A DNA stretch of 64,000 bases, from assembly GCA_902778135.1 (NCBI GenBank), contig CACYWP010000001.1, positions 1-64,000 of the forward strand. The letters are read 5' to 3'. Made by a program: the position numbers and the translations under genes. Origin of the DNA: an uncultured Coriobacteriaceae bacterium. Lineage in GTDB: Bacteria > Actinomycetota > Coriobacteriia > Coriobacteriales > Atopobiaceae. The notes under the pieces are model-generated. The model did not search any database. It had not been told where the DNA came from and worked only from the letters and a program-made list of their open reading frames with translations. This document shows positions 25,001-32,864 of this stretch, in pieces; the stretch's first letter is position 1; each line of letters opens with the position of its first letter.

Positions 25001-26114
25001 CACGATGTCACGCGTGACCGACCTGCACATGCTCACCCTCGTCGACCTGCGCACCTACACGGTGCTCCATAGCGAGGCCTTCCAACCCGACAGGCGCGTG
25101 CGTTATGGGGAGTCGCAGGAGATTGCGGCGTTGACCCTCTTGGGGATGAGCGCTGACGGAAGCTTGTTGCTCATCAACCGCAACGCTGGTATAGGTTGGA
25201 CGCCGGAGATAGATCTTTGGGATATGGAGGAACCCGGAGCCTTCTCGGTGTACCAAATCCATGATCCAGGACCAGGGGCTCGCCCCCACCAGCTTGGGCT
25301 GCGTGGCGACGGCAACGCCTTCCTCACCTATGACCAGGAGGACGAAGGCCAGAAGATGGACGAGCCGAGGTATCAGAACTTCCAGGAGTACCTGCTGGAC
25401 TGGAAGTACCGTCTTCCTGCTGACGCAGCATGGAAGGAGCAGGAGCAAGCGTGGTGGGACGAGGCGTGCAGCGCCTGGTCGCGCGGTCCACGAGGCGAGG
25501 GCGTCCGTGCCCGCAAGCAGCGGGGCGAGTGGGAGCGTGCCGAGCGACTCCGTGCGCGCGAGGTGAAGGAGGCGCAGGAGCGTCGACACAGGGAAATCGA
25601 GGAGCGCGAACGCCTGTGCAAACAGCATCGGGACCAGATTGCCACGCTCAATCGGGAGCTGTCGGAACTCAGGAAGCAGGCCTTCTTCCTCAGGAGTGAC
25701 ATTGCTCCCGAAATGCCCCGGAGACAGCGCAGCAACATCAGGGACGGGCGCATCCCCTCCGAGTACGAGAAGGCGATCGAGGCCCTGCACAAGGAGCTTG
25801 AGGAGGCGCGGGCGACACTTGGCAGCCTTGGCTTCTTCCAGATGGGAAGGAAGCGCGAGCTCAGGGAGCGCATTGCCGAGCTAGAGGCGGATATCGCCCA
25901 GCGGCAGGAGGAGCTCGACGCGAAGTGGGCCGAGCTACACCTCCTTGATGCTCGCATCGGCGTACTGCTTGCCGAGAAGGCGCTTGAGGAGGCGCGCCTC
26001 TCGAATGCCAGGCTGGACTCCTTCACGCGGCGGAACCACCCCGAGAAGGTTATCGACCTAGGGCCGTTGGAGGCAGAGCTCGCCGAGGAGCGCGCTGCTC
26101 TCGATCAGCTGTGA
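22071..26114 (+). CDS. Ser/Thr protein kinase with TPR, propeller-like region and long coiled coil (paralogue 2)
   Basis: 1347 residues from the GTG at 22071, preferred over the ATG at 22065 because AGGGGGAG sits six bases before it and the N-terminus then aligns with paralogue 1 (both have an [FI][DN]FSLSK motif). Kinase features: EAIPGGMGSVWRV, K90 in LAMKRP, HQDVKPGN with D193, and DFGLAKA at 211. Then a TPR-like NNRALSMLDLGRREA, a second helical repeat near ALAALDEAYELFPEE, a beta-rich stretch, and a C-terminal ~230 residue coiled coil with GRKRELRERIAELE. The extra ~350 residues relative to paralogue 1 lie in the middle and in the coiled coil. Next on this side is a frameshifted zinc-ribbon gene, then a TIR protein on the other strand. 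Confidence 0.85.
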   Translation: MGTWDDLDFGNSLNFSLSKLSGYEGMSLTDAALDDILQRGDRVLPITTERIACGEKLLGTYEVLSEAIPGGMGSVWRVRHMDWDTELAMKRPHPQLFAEASDETKRGFIEECEHWIDLGLHAHIVSCYYVREIGGVPTVFAEWMDGGSLEDAIAKGALYEGADDEKAERLLDIAIQTARGLAYSHAQGLLHQDVKPGNVLLSSAFDAKVSDFGLAKAASAVAGEEALLTSGRTLAYAPPEQTNGATAEAWMDVFAWALTVLETYVGRCAWKTGAEAADRLANLLADTKVPVPADLRTLLTRCTTEHVDGFASVLPELERIYRATVGFPYPRPVSDTVSDTIDALNNRALSMLDLGRREAAQFLWAEALKRDPDDTRSIVNSGLAELRALGEERRDSYDDKVVDALGELSSRAFSSSELRPTYEKKLLSARLFLARYDHWGANREMQIALERCPQDSSERPMLERQAAQIRHSWLELTRDPDHLAIKPAFTGALSFDYEGGEDGRVAVAWVARPEDGGDTSWTQLAVFDLADQAHPHVRKLTELSWDGPRDEDAPTFIHLFRVLWMNGAITLIDTSSDYVSYDPDTLELIDSGDIDDLPFEIPYRDDWPMMELGDGLREVRRPSVVGPMLDIETMWDPNSEAASAMKRPLFSIGPIKEDHLAEKTGLHATYPAQGLRSRDHVVCADHTGRFLLLYDDAGFDPAGPRFIIVDTKLFGVLPEYAVAHVMSYRGAFDAERAQQRALETAREALEAHDLETALAALDEAYELFPEEPGEEWTELSEKVGRFCVRSELRGVRTNIHDRCREMNWDPYLREEKTLILMNRGSMPYSYRCFGAGEARYGELAWAEAQRLPFESEQDVSQLGKYYHHPKNGDIISLPKAGYNPVAGAAYDRGTLAVYTCAEGRFTAWVGGRKLWSVCIGAETSGQSGPLPEFDPSDTDTRWALEPYRIFLNRERDATVALVRSRLLNPFREQRQDGTMSRVTDLHMLTLVDLRTYTVLHSEAFQPDRRVRYGESQEIAALTLLGMSADGSLLLINRNAGIGWTPEIDLWDMEEPGAFSVYQIHDPGPGARPHQLGLRGDGNAFLTYDQEDEGQKMDEPRYQNFQEYLLDWKYRLPADAAWKEQEQAWWDEACSAWSRGPRGEGVRARKQRGEWERAERLRAREVKEAQERRHREIEERERLCKQHRDQIATLNRELSELRKQAFFLRSDIAPEMPRRQRSNIRDGRIPSEYEKAIEALHKELEEARATLGSLGFFQMGRKRELRERIAELEADIAQRQEELDAKWAELHLLDARIGVLLAEKALEEARLSNARLDSFTRRNHPEKVIDLGPLEAELAEERAALDQL

Positions 26115-26147
26115 CAAGGGACCGAAGGGCTCTGTCCGCGAATCCCG

Positions 26148-26566
26148 CTATAGGGTCTCATAGTTGCGCTCCCGCACGGTCGTCGTGTCGAGCAGCTCCC
26201 TCGTGCCGTCGGAAAAGCGCAGGTAGGTGTTGGTCTTGATATCCCGATGGCACGGGTTCGTAACCTCATGGCCGTATGCGTCGCGAATCGCGAAGTTCGA
26301 TTCGATGTGCACCCAATACCCTTGCTCGACTTCCGTCTCCACCGTGCCGTGACAGTGTGCGCACGTACCATCCACGATGTCGTGCCCCAGGTGCGCTCCG
26401 CAGCGCTCGCACACGCAATGCTCTCCGCGGCCCTCACATCGTCATAGCCTGCCTTGCAGGCAATCTCGTAGAGCGTGTCCTCGCTCTTCTCGCGTTCGAT
26501 GGCCGCGAGTGCCTTGGGTATGTGCTTCGGGTTGTTCGACTGCCATGCAGGTCTGAAGAGTCCCAT
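26148..26566 (-). pseudogene. Zinc-ribbon protein gene with an apparent frameshift
   Basis: A good start exists at 26566 (MGLFRPAWQSNN, AGGA upstream) and the frame continues to CKAGYDDVRAAE. Near 26415-26440 the sensible reading shifts: the next frame gives VCERCGAHLG, CAHCHG, VHIESNF, EVTNPCHRDIK and DTTTVRERNYETL, a coherent zinc-ribbon protein end. In the original frame the sequence becomes low-complexity. A single indel would restore a ~139-residue protein. Either a real pseudogene or an assembly error. Downstream of the double-TIR gene on the same strand, possibly its partner. Confidence 0.6.
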
Positions 26567-26651
26567 GACGCGTTCCTTCCTCATGCCCACTCGCTGCCTT
26601 ATACAGATACTACGCGCTTCGCTGCTCACGTGGCTTGTGGTGCTTGCGACG

Positions 26652-28979
26652 CTACAGGCCAAACTGATTACGGGCCCCGTCAACGTAGCGGCGATACCGT
26701 GGGTCGCGCGTGGCAAGTTCCGACCACAGTCTGACGGCTGCACATGCCTCGTCGCGGCTCTTGGAGAAGAGCGCGTAGTTGTAGTGCGCGGCGGCCAGCT
26801 CGTGGATGGCGTCGTCCGATGCGTCGGTTGACCGAATGGCCTCCCAGCAAGCGATGGTCTCGCGGAAGCGCTGGTCAGCCTCGGTCCGTGCGGCAGCGTC
26901 CGCTCGTGCAACATACTTCAGCGCGCTCGCGAGCTTGCCCAGGGTCCGTGCGTGCGCCTTGACGTAACGCGGCGTGGCAAGATTGGTCGCAAGCTGCTCG
27001 AAGCCCTCCAGGGCCTGGCCGTAGAGCTGCGCTGCCTCGGCAAAGGAGCGCTGGCGCTTGCGTATGTCGCCAAGCTTGACCAGGCTCACGTACCAATCGT
27101 CACGGGCGGCCGTCGTGCGCAACTCTCCGGCAAGCACGCGATCGAGCTCGGCAGCCTGCTCATAGAAGCTGCTTGCCCCGCCCAGGTCGTCTTGGTCGTT
27201 GCGAATGTTGCCCAGCTTGGTGAGCATGCTTGAAACATCGCGCCGCTCCTGGGGCCGCGCGATGTCACCGACAAGTCCCCTGCGGATGTCAAGCGCCTTT
27301 CCGTACAGCTCCTCCGCGCTGGCATAGTCGCGCTGGCGTCGCCTCAGGTCGCCCAGTCGTTCGTAGGAGATTGAGAGGTCGCGGCGCGCGCGGACGGTGC
27401 CGATGTCCGAGGCAAGTCGCTCGTAGATTCGCGTCGCGCGTCGACAGCAACGCTCCGCGTCACCCAGCTGCCGCCTCTCTCGGTACAGTCCGCCAAGCCG
27501 TCCCAGTATGACGGCCATGTCGCGGTCCATCTCGCGAATGCCGACCTCCTCGACCAGCTCGTCCGCAAAGGCGAGCGCGTCCTCTGCCACGGCGATGGCC
27601 TCGTCCGTCTGCTCGTTCTCGCGGTACAGGTCCGAGAGGCGCATGAGCGCCTTGAAGCAGGAGGTGCCGATTCCACGATGCTCGTCGGGGTCGTGCCCGC
27701 GGTCATACTCGTCACGCCACTGGCCGACCGCCGTGCGCTGCCATTGGATGGCCATGCCAAGGTCCGCCCTCACGCCATCGCCCGTCAGGTACATGTCAAC
27801 GAGCTTCTCGGTTGCCTCGATGCATGGCTGCTCCTTGGGATTCTTTGGTTTGGCCGCACCCTCGAGCAGCCCAAGCGCTCGCTCGCGATTGGGCTCCACG
27901 TCAATGCCGTTGAGATAGGCAAGCCCGATGAAGAAGCGATGTTGCGGCGAGCCGTCGCCTGCCTTGTGCGCCACCTTGCGGAGCGACTCGACAAAGGTCG
28001 CATTGACCTCTGCGCGCACCTGCTCGTCCCGCACGGGCGGAATCTCCTTGTAGTCCCTCTTCAGCTGGTCGAGGTCGGTGCGTGGGTCGTTTTGCTCGGG
28101 GTCATGCATCTCCACGGGCACGATGTCAAAGCGCTTCGGCTCCGCGTCGCGTCGACCGTGCGCGAGGGGATACTCGATCTCCATGACGTAGTTTCCCTGT
28201 TGGAGCAGGTTTGGTGTCACGGCGAGAGCAAAGATCGAGCTCTTGTCGAAGGCCGCGCGAATGGCCGCGTCAAACCCCTCGCCAGGCACGAGGTACTCGT
28301 CATACCAAATGGCTATGTCACGAAAGTCCTCGTTCTCGTGGATGAGCCGCATCAGACGTTGGGCATGCCGACGATCCTTCTTGCGATAGCTGAGGAAGAC
28401 GTACGCATCAAAGGCATCCCGCACGCGCTTTGCCAGTTCGTCTCCCACGATGACCGAAGTAAGAAAGGTGTCGAGCACTTCGTCGTAGGGGGTTGCCGTC
28501 GGGTCGTCGACATGGCGGTTGACCACTTGGATGGGGGCGCAGCGATCATTGAACTCGTACTCAAGATCCCGCTCGAGCATGATGGGTAGGACGGGAATGC
28601 ATGCCTCGAGGGCGTGTGCCAGCACGACCTCACGGGCACGGCAGGGCTCTCGCAGGAAGCGCGAGGTGACGGCAACCACGACCAGCTGCATGTCATCGAG
28701 GATGTCAGAGAAGGCCTTCTCGGCTTCTTCGGGCAACGGCTCGTCATCGCCGTCTGCCAGACGGGTCTCATACCACACCGCGCAGTTGACGTGCTCAAGC
28801 ACATCATCAACTATGAGGGCGAAGGCCTGGGAAAAGTCGTCTGCGTGGCAGGCGAAGAAGACCTTGCCCTTACCACGCGGGTCACTTTGCTCGCGCGTCC
28901 GGTAGTCCAGTTCCACGCCGTCAATCATCGAGTCCCCCTCTCGTGGCCATGAGTACGAGTATGGCATACCGTCCGTCAT
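26652..28979 (-). CDS. Protein with two TIR-like domains and a TPR/Sel1 array
   Basis: 775 residues from the ATG at 28979 (GGAGG six bases upstream); an alternative ATG at 28928 also has a good site (GAGGGGGA). Residues ~39-165 look like a divergent TIR/SEFIR fold (KVFFACHADD, CAVWYETRL, VVVAVTSRFL, REVVLAHALE with E117). Residues ~192-300 are a second, more typical TIR (YVFLSYRKKDRRHAQ, IAIWYDEYLVPGEGFDAAI, VTPNLLQQ, YVMEIEYPLA), with E267 and E269 near the usual NADase glutamate. The rest is helical repeats, first Sel1-like (FFIGLAYLNGIDVEPNRERAL), then ~8 TPR-like units. Cytoplasmic. TIR-TPR proteins often act as NAD-consuming sensors or scaffolds; activity here is inferred. Confidence 0.78.
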   Translation of the reverse strand: MTDGMPYSYSWPREGDSMIDGVELDYRTREQSDPRGKGKVFFACHADDFSQAFALIVDDVLEHVNCAVWYETRLADGDDEPLPEEAEKAFSDILDDMQLVVVAVTSRFLREPCRAREVVLAHALEACIPVLPIMLERDLEYEFNDRCAPIQVVNRHVDDPTATPYDEVLDTFLTSVIVGDELAKRVRDAFDAYVFLSYRKKDRRHAQRLMRLIHENEDFRDIAIWYDEYLVPGEGFDAAIRAAFDKSSIFALAVTPNLLQQGNYVMEIEYPLAHGRRDAEPKRFDIVPVEMHDPEQNDPRTDLDQLKRDYKEIPPVRDEQVRAEVNATFVESLRKVAHKAGDGSPQHRFFIGLAYLNGIDVEPNRERALGLLEGAAKPKNPKEQPCIEATEKLVDMYLTGDGVRADLGMAIQWQRTAVGQWRDEYDRGHDPDEHRGIGTSCFKALMRLSDLYRENEQTDEAIAVAEDALAFADELVEEVGIREMDRDMAVILGRLGGLYRERRQLGDAERCCRRATRIYERLASDIGTVRARRDLSISYERLGDLRRRQRDYASAEELYGKALDIRRGLVGDIARPQERRDVSSMLTKLGNIRNDQDDLGGASSFYEQAAELDRVLAGELRTTAARDDWYVSLVKLGDIRKRQRSFAEAAQLYGQALEGFEQLATNLATPRYVKAHARTLGKLASALKYVARADAAARTEADQRFRETIACWEAIRSTDASDDAIHELAAAHYNYALFSKSRDEACAAVRLWSELATRDPRYRRYVDGARNQFGL

Positions 28980-29079
28980 GGCGCGCCTCCGCTCCTTGCC
29001 GGATGGACATGCACGACAAGCTTGGGCTTTGCTAGGATGAGGGCGTCTCGTTACGAGCCATTTCGAGAAGAGGGATTCC

Positions 29080-29271
29080 ATGGACCTTCAGAATGTCACC
29101 CCTGAGCTGCGCGAGAAGGCAAAGGGCTGCAAGACTCCCGAAGAGCTGCTCGACCTCGCAAGGGAAGAGGGCTACGAACTGTCTGAAGAGGAGCTGCAGG
29201 CCGTGTCGGGAGGCAACTGGTTCACCAACCCGTGCGAAGCCGATTACTGCGACTTCTATTACGACGCCTAA
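29080..29271 (+). CDS. Nif11-type precursor peptide
   Basis: 63 residues; AGAGGGA precedes the ATG. The leader (about 1-45) has the Nif11 pattern CKTPEELLDLAREEGYELSEE followed by ELQAVSGG, and the core is only 18 residues, NWFTNPCEADYCDFYYDA, acidic and aromatic with two cysteines five apart. It is divergent from the TIR gene and about 1 kb upstream of the NHLM exporter operon, so it is a good candidate extra substrate. No modifying enzyme is adjacent. Confidence 0.8.
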   Translation: MDLQNVTPELREKAKGCKTPEELLDLAREEGYELSEEELQAVSGGNWFTNPCEADYCDFYYDA

Positions 29272-29502
29272 CGTGAGGTGACGGGCAGCCGTGTCCTCGT
29301 AACGCCGTCAGCTTGATGCCGTGGTAGGGAACTCCGACGGCTGGATGCCCGATGCGCTGGAGGCGCGCTGCCTGTGCCTCCAGCGCTGATGGTGCTTGCT
29401 GGCTCGTGACCCTCCTTCTTGGCCAGAGCCAACAGCTCTTCGATATATCATGCTGCTCAACGGCCTTTCGGGTATCCGGATAGATGGGGGAGGGAGCGCA
29501 AC

Positions 29503-29886
29503 GTGACGCTGGCCGAAGTCGAGGACTATATTCTCAGTCATTGCGAGGCTCTTACTGACCACTCGTTTGAGGGGGACCCAACCGTCACCATCTTCAGACG
29601 GATTGATAACAACCAGCGGTTTGCTGCGACGAAGAACGTGGGACGTCGCTCTGTTGACGCCGGGCAGACCGGTCGCATTGACATACTCAACGTGTTCCTC
29701 GATCCGAGGCTCGTGTCGTCGCTCCGCACGCGCGAGGGCTTCAGACCCGCATGGCGCATGAACCGCAACCGGTGGGTCACCGTCCTTCTCGATGGCTCGG
29801 TGCCAGATGACGAGATTCGCTCCTACCTCGACATGAGCTATGGGAATGCTGGGCGGAAGGGCGCGAAGGGCTCTGGAAGAAGGTGA
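29503..29886 (+). CDS. MmcQ/YjbR-family protein
   Basis: 127 residues from a GTG at 29503 with GGGGGAGGGAG just upstream. The pattern VTLAEVEDYILSHCEALTDHSF, TVTIFRRIDNNQRFAATKNV and a C-terminal VTVLLDGSVPDDEIRSYLDMSY fits the YjbR fold (CyaY-like DNA-binding, roughly 115 residues). Members are widespread and mostly uncharacterised. Expression and neighbours give no further hint. Confidence 0.7.
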   Translation: MTLAEVEDYILSHCEALTDHSFEGDPTVTIFRRIDNNQRFAATKNVGRRSVDAGQTGRIDILNVFLDPRLVSSLRTREGFRPAWRMNRNRWVTVLLDGSVPDDEIRSYLDMSYGNAGRKGAKGSGRR

Positions 29887-30226
29887 GGCTCGCCCTGCCA
29901 CGGACGATGGGAAATCCGGGCAGCGCGTGGCATACGGATACGGATGCGTTCCTTTCCGCATTCCATCCGGAGTGAAGTGAACGCGCTGTTCGTGCCGGCC
30001 ATATCAACCACAGGCCTCGAGGTCCATCTGGCTTGCTTGTATGCGGGAATGGCGCAGCGTAAGATACCAGTGTCGAACCGCTCTTGACAGGACATGACCT
30101 TTGCAGGCATGCCATAGCAGAAGCTCGCTCGATGCTACCTCGGAAATGTGAGGACAAGGGGTTCCCCGAAGCCGAACAGGTACACGTTTTGATTTTCAAG
30201 GATTGCAGCCACTCGCGAAGGAGCCA
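29887..30226. other. Region upstream of the exporter operon
   Basis: 340 bases with no gene. A perfect -35 hexamer TTGACA is at 30084-30089, but no good -10 at standard spacing. This is where the operon promoter is expected. Confidence 0.4.
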
Positions 30227-30667
30227 GTGTTGGAGCAGGACGCTAAGGAAAAAAGAGGGAGTCAGGCATCCCGGGTCAACATGCCCCGTCGAATCTCCTC
30301 CCCTGATCAGCTGACGGATTACCTGCGTGTGACCAACCCGGGGGTCTGGGTGCTTCTTGCGAGCATCATCCTCTTCTTGGCGGGCGTCTTTGTGTGGTTC
30401 TCCATCGGCACGCTCGAGACGGTGGTTCCGGTCAAAGTAAGCGTAGAGGAGAAGAGCGCGCTGGTGATTCCTGCCGAATCGGCAACGCTTGCGGAGGGAA
30501 TGCCGCTTCGTGTATTCTCCGACGAGTACCTCATCGGAGGCGTCGACACGGATGAGTACGGGCGGACCTTCGGCACCGCGAAGGTCGATCTGCCGGATGG
30601 CGTCTACGACGGTACCGTGGTCACCGAACAGACGCATCCCATCAGCTTCCTGTTGGAAAGCAGATGA
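30227..30667 (+). CDS. NHLM-type peptide secretion protein, short HlyD-like subunit
   Basis: 146 residues from the GTG at 30227 (GAAGGAG at 30217-30223). It opens with RISSPDQLTDYLRVTNPGVW, as in the HlyD-like subunit of NHLM bacteriocin exporters, followed by one membrane span (VLLASIILFLAGVFVWFSI). The remaining ~85 residues form a small beta-rich domain (VVPVKVSVEEKSALVIPAES). NHLM HlyD subunits often have a long coiled-coil hairpin; here it is missing, so the adaptor is minimal. Its stop overlaps the start of the peptidase-ABC gene, so translation is coupled. Confidence 0.78.
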   Translation: MLEQDAKEKRGSQASRVNMPRRISSPDQLTDYLRVTNPGVWVLLASIILFLAGVFVWFSIGTLETVVPVKVSVEEKSALVIPAESATLAEGMPLRVFSDEYLIGGVDTDEYGRTFGTAKVDLPDGVYDGTVVTEQTHPISFLLESR

Positions 30668-32850
30668 GGCGCATGGGAAAGGCAAAGGTCAGGCCAACGC
30701 TGACCAAAGGGGTCGCAAAGGTGCCCGTGGTCATGCAGATGGAGGCGCTGGAATGCGGCGCCGCGGCGCTTGCCATGGTCATGGCCTACTACGGCAAATG
30801 GGTTCCGCTTGAGCAGGTGCGCGTGGACTGCGGCGTGTCCCGCGACGGCTCCAAGGCAAAGAACATCTATCTCGCCGCTGAGCACTACGGGTTTGACGTG
30901 GAAGCCTTCCGCATGTCTCCCAAGGGCATCAGAGAGCGGGCGCAGTTCCCCTGCATCATCCATTGGAACCTGGATCACTTCGTGGTGCTCGACGGCTTTC
31001 GTGGGAAGCACGCCTACCTCAACGATCCGGCGCGGGGCGAGGTCAAGGTCACTGACGAGGAGTTCGACGAGTCATTCACCGGAATCGTCATCGTGCCGAC
31101 GCCCTCCGCAAGCTTTGAGCCCGGAGGAAAGCGGCGCAGCACGATTGACTTTGCCCGGAAGCGCCTTGTGGGAGCGGGTGCGGCAGTCGCCTTCGTCATG
31201 ATCACCACGGCCATCAGCTATCTCTTTGGCATCGTCAACTCCGTCACGTCGCGCATCTTTCTCGACCGCATATTGCCGGATGGAAACCGGCTCTGGTTGC
31301 ATTCCTTCGTCATCCTGCTCCTTTTGCTCGCCGCCGCGCAGGTGGCGGTCGCCTGGGCGCAGGCCATCTATTCCCTGCGCGTGAACGGAAAGATGTCCGT
31401 CATCGGCAGGACCAGCTACATGTGGAAGGTGCTGCGCCTGCCCATGGAGTTCTTCTCCCAACGCCTTGTGGGCGACATCCAGTCACGTGCCGCGTTGAAC
31501 GCCTCCGTGGCCGGGACATTGGTGAACACCTTTGCGCCACTCGTGCTCAACACCGCGATGATGGTGTTCTACCTGGTGCTGATGCTGCGCCAGAGTCTGC
31601 TGCTGACTGCGGTCGGCCTCGTCACCCTGGTCCTGAACATAGCCATGTCCCGCGTGATATCCAACAAGCGCATGAACATCGCCCGCGTGCAGACGCGCGA
31701 TGCGGGGAACCTGGAATCCACGACGGTCAGCGGCATCGCGATGATCGAGACCATCAAGTCCAGCGGCGCCGAGAACGGCTTCTTCCAGAAGTGGGCCGGC
31801 TACCAGGCATCCGTGAACAAGCAGAAGGGACGGAGCCTCAGAAATGACTCCCTGCTCGGCATGATCCCGGCCTTTCTGAGCGGAATCGCCAACTATGCCG
31901 TGCTTATCCTCGGTGTCTGGCTCACGATGGAAGGCAGGTTCACCCTCGGTGCCGTGCTGATGTTCCAGGGCTTTTTGAGCTCCTTCATGTCGCCTGCCAT
32001 GACGCTGGTCGGTGCCGGGCAGACCATCCAGGAGATGCGCACCCAGATGGAGCGCATCGAGGACGTGATGGAATACCCCGACGACGAGAACGTCATCGAG
32101 CGCGAGACAGAGGACGAGGAGATCGACAAGCTGTGGGGCAACGTGGAGCTCAAGCACGTTACCTTTGGCTACTCCCACCTGGAGCCCCCGTTGATCGACG
32201 ACTTCTCCCTATCCCTCGAGACCGGCCAGCAGGTTGCGCTGGTGGGTGCGTCCGGCTGCGGCAAGTCCACGATCTCAAAGCTGGTGTCCGGCCTCTACCA
32301 GCCCTGGAGCGGGGAGATCCTGTTTGACGGCAAGCCCCGCAGCAGCTGGCCCCGGGACGTGATGACGGCATCGATGGCCGTGGTGGACCAGGACATCATC
32401 CTCTTTGAGGACACGATCGCGAACAACATCAAGATGTGGGACGACACCATCAAGGACTTCGAGATGGTCATGGCGGCAAACGACGCGCAGCTCCACGAGG
32501 ACATCATGCAGCTGTCTGGCGGGTATCAGCACAAGCTGCTGAGCGGCGGTCGCAACCTTTCCGGCGGCCAGCGCCAGCGGATGGAGATCGCCCGCGTGCT
32601 GACGCAGGACCCCATCATCCTGATCATGGACGAGGCGACCAGCGCCTTGGACGCAAAGACGGAACACGAGGTCGTCAGTGCAATCCGCGCGCGCGGGCTC
32701 ACGTGCATCGTGATCGCGCACCGCCTCTCCACCGTGCGCGACTGTGACGAGATCATCGTCCTCGACCACGGGAAGGTCGTGGAGCGGGGAACGCACGAGG
32801 AACTGATGGCCAGGCACGGCGCCTATGCCGACCTGGTGGCAAATGAGTGA
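30664..32850 (+). CDS. NHLM-type exporter: C39 peptidase / ABC transporter
   Basis: 728 residues. The N-terminal C39 peptidase (about 15-145) has C31 (ALECGAAALAM), H105 (LDHFVVLDGF) and D121 (LNDPARG), which cleaves leaders after a double glycine. Residues ~165-460 are a six-span ABC membrane domain. The ATPase has Walker A GASGCGKST (528-536), signature LSGGQRQRMEIARVL and Walker B IILIMDEATSALD. This combination with a second ABC protein and a short HlyD partner is the NHLM bacteriocin export set. Likely substrates are the leader peptides encoded at 35222-36453 and possibly the Nif11 peptides at 29080 and 18440. Confidence 0.9.
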   Translation: MRRMGKAKVRPTLTKGVAKVPVVMQMEALECGAAALAMVMAYYGKWVPLEQVRVDCGVSRDGSKAKNIYLAAEHYGFDVEAFRMSPKGIRERAQFPCIIHWNLDHFVVLDGFRGKHAYLNDPARGEVKVTDEEFDESFTGIVIVPTPSASFEPGGKRRSTIDFARKRLVGAGAAVAFVMITTAISYLFGIVNSVTSRIFLDRILPDGNRLWLHSFVILLLLLAAAQVAVAWAQAIYSLRVNGKMSVIGRTSYMWKVLRLPMEFFSQRLVGDIQSRAALNASVAGTLVNTFAPLVLNTAMMVFYLVLMLRQSLLLTAVGLVTLVLNIAMSRVISNKRMNIARVQTRDAGNLESTTVSGIAMIETIKSSGAENGFFQKWAGYQASVNKQKGRSLRNDSLLGMIPAFLSGIANYAVLILGVWLTMEGRFTLGAVLMFQGFLSSFMSPAMTLVGAGQTIQEMRTQMERIEDVMEYPDDENVIERETEDEEIDKLWGNVELKHVTFGYSHLEPPLIDDFSLSLETGQQVALVGASGCGKSTISKLVSGLYQPWSGEILFDGKPRSSWPRDVMTASMAVVDQDIILFEDTIANNIKMWDDTIKDFEMVMAANDAQLHEDIMQLSGGYQHKLLSGGRNLSGGQRQRMEIARVLTQDPIILIMDEATSALDAKTEHEVVSAIRARGLTCIVIAHRLSTVRDCDEIIVLDHGKVVERGTHEELMARHGAYADLVANE

Positions 32851-32864
32851 GAGGAGGCGGCGTG

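Noticed and set aside
29308..29961. 217-residue minus-strand frame
   Set aside because: Opposes the YjbR-like gene, no coherent sequence.
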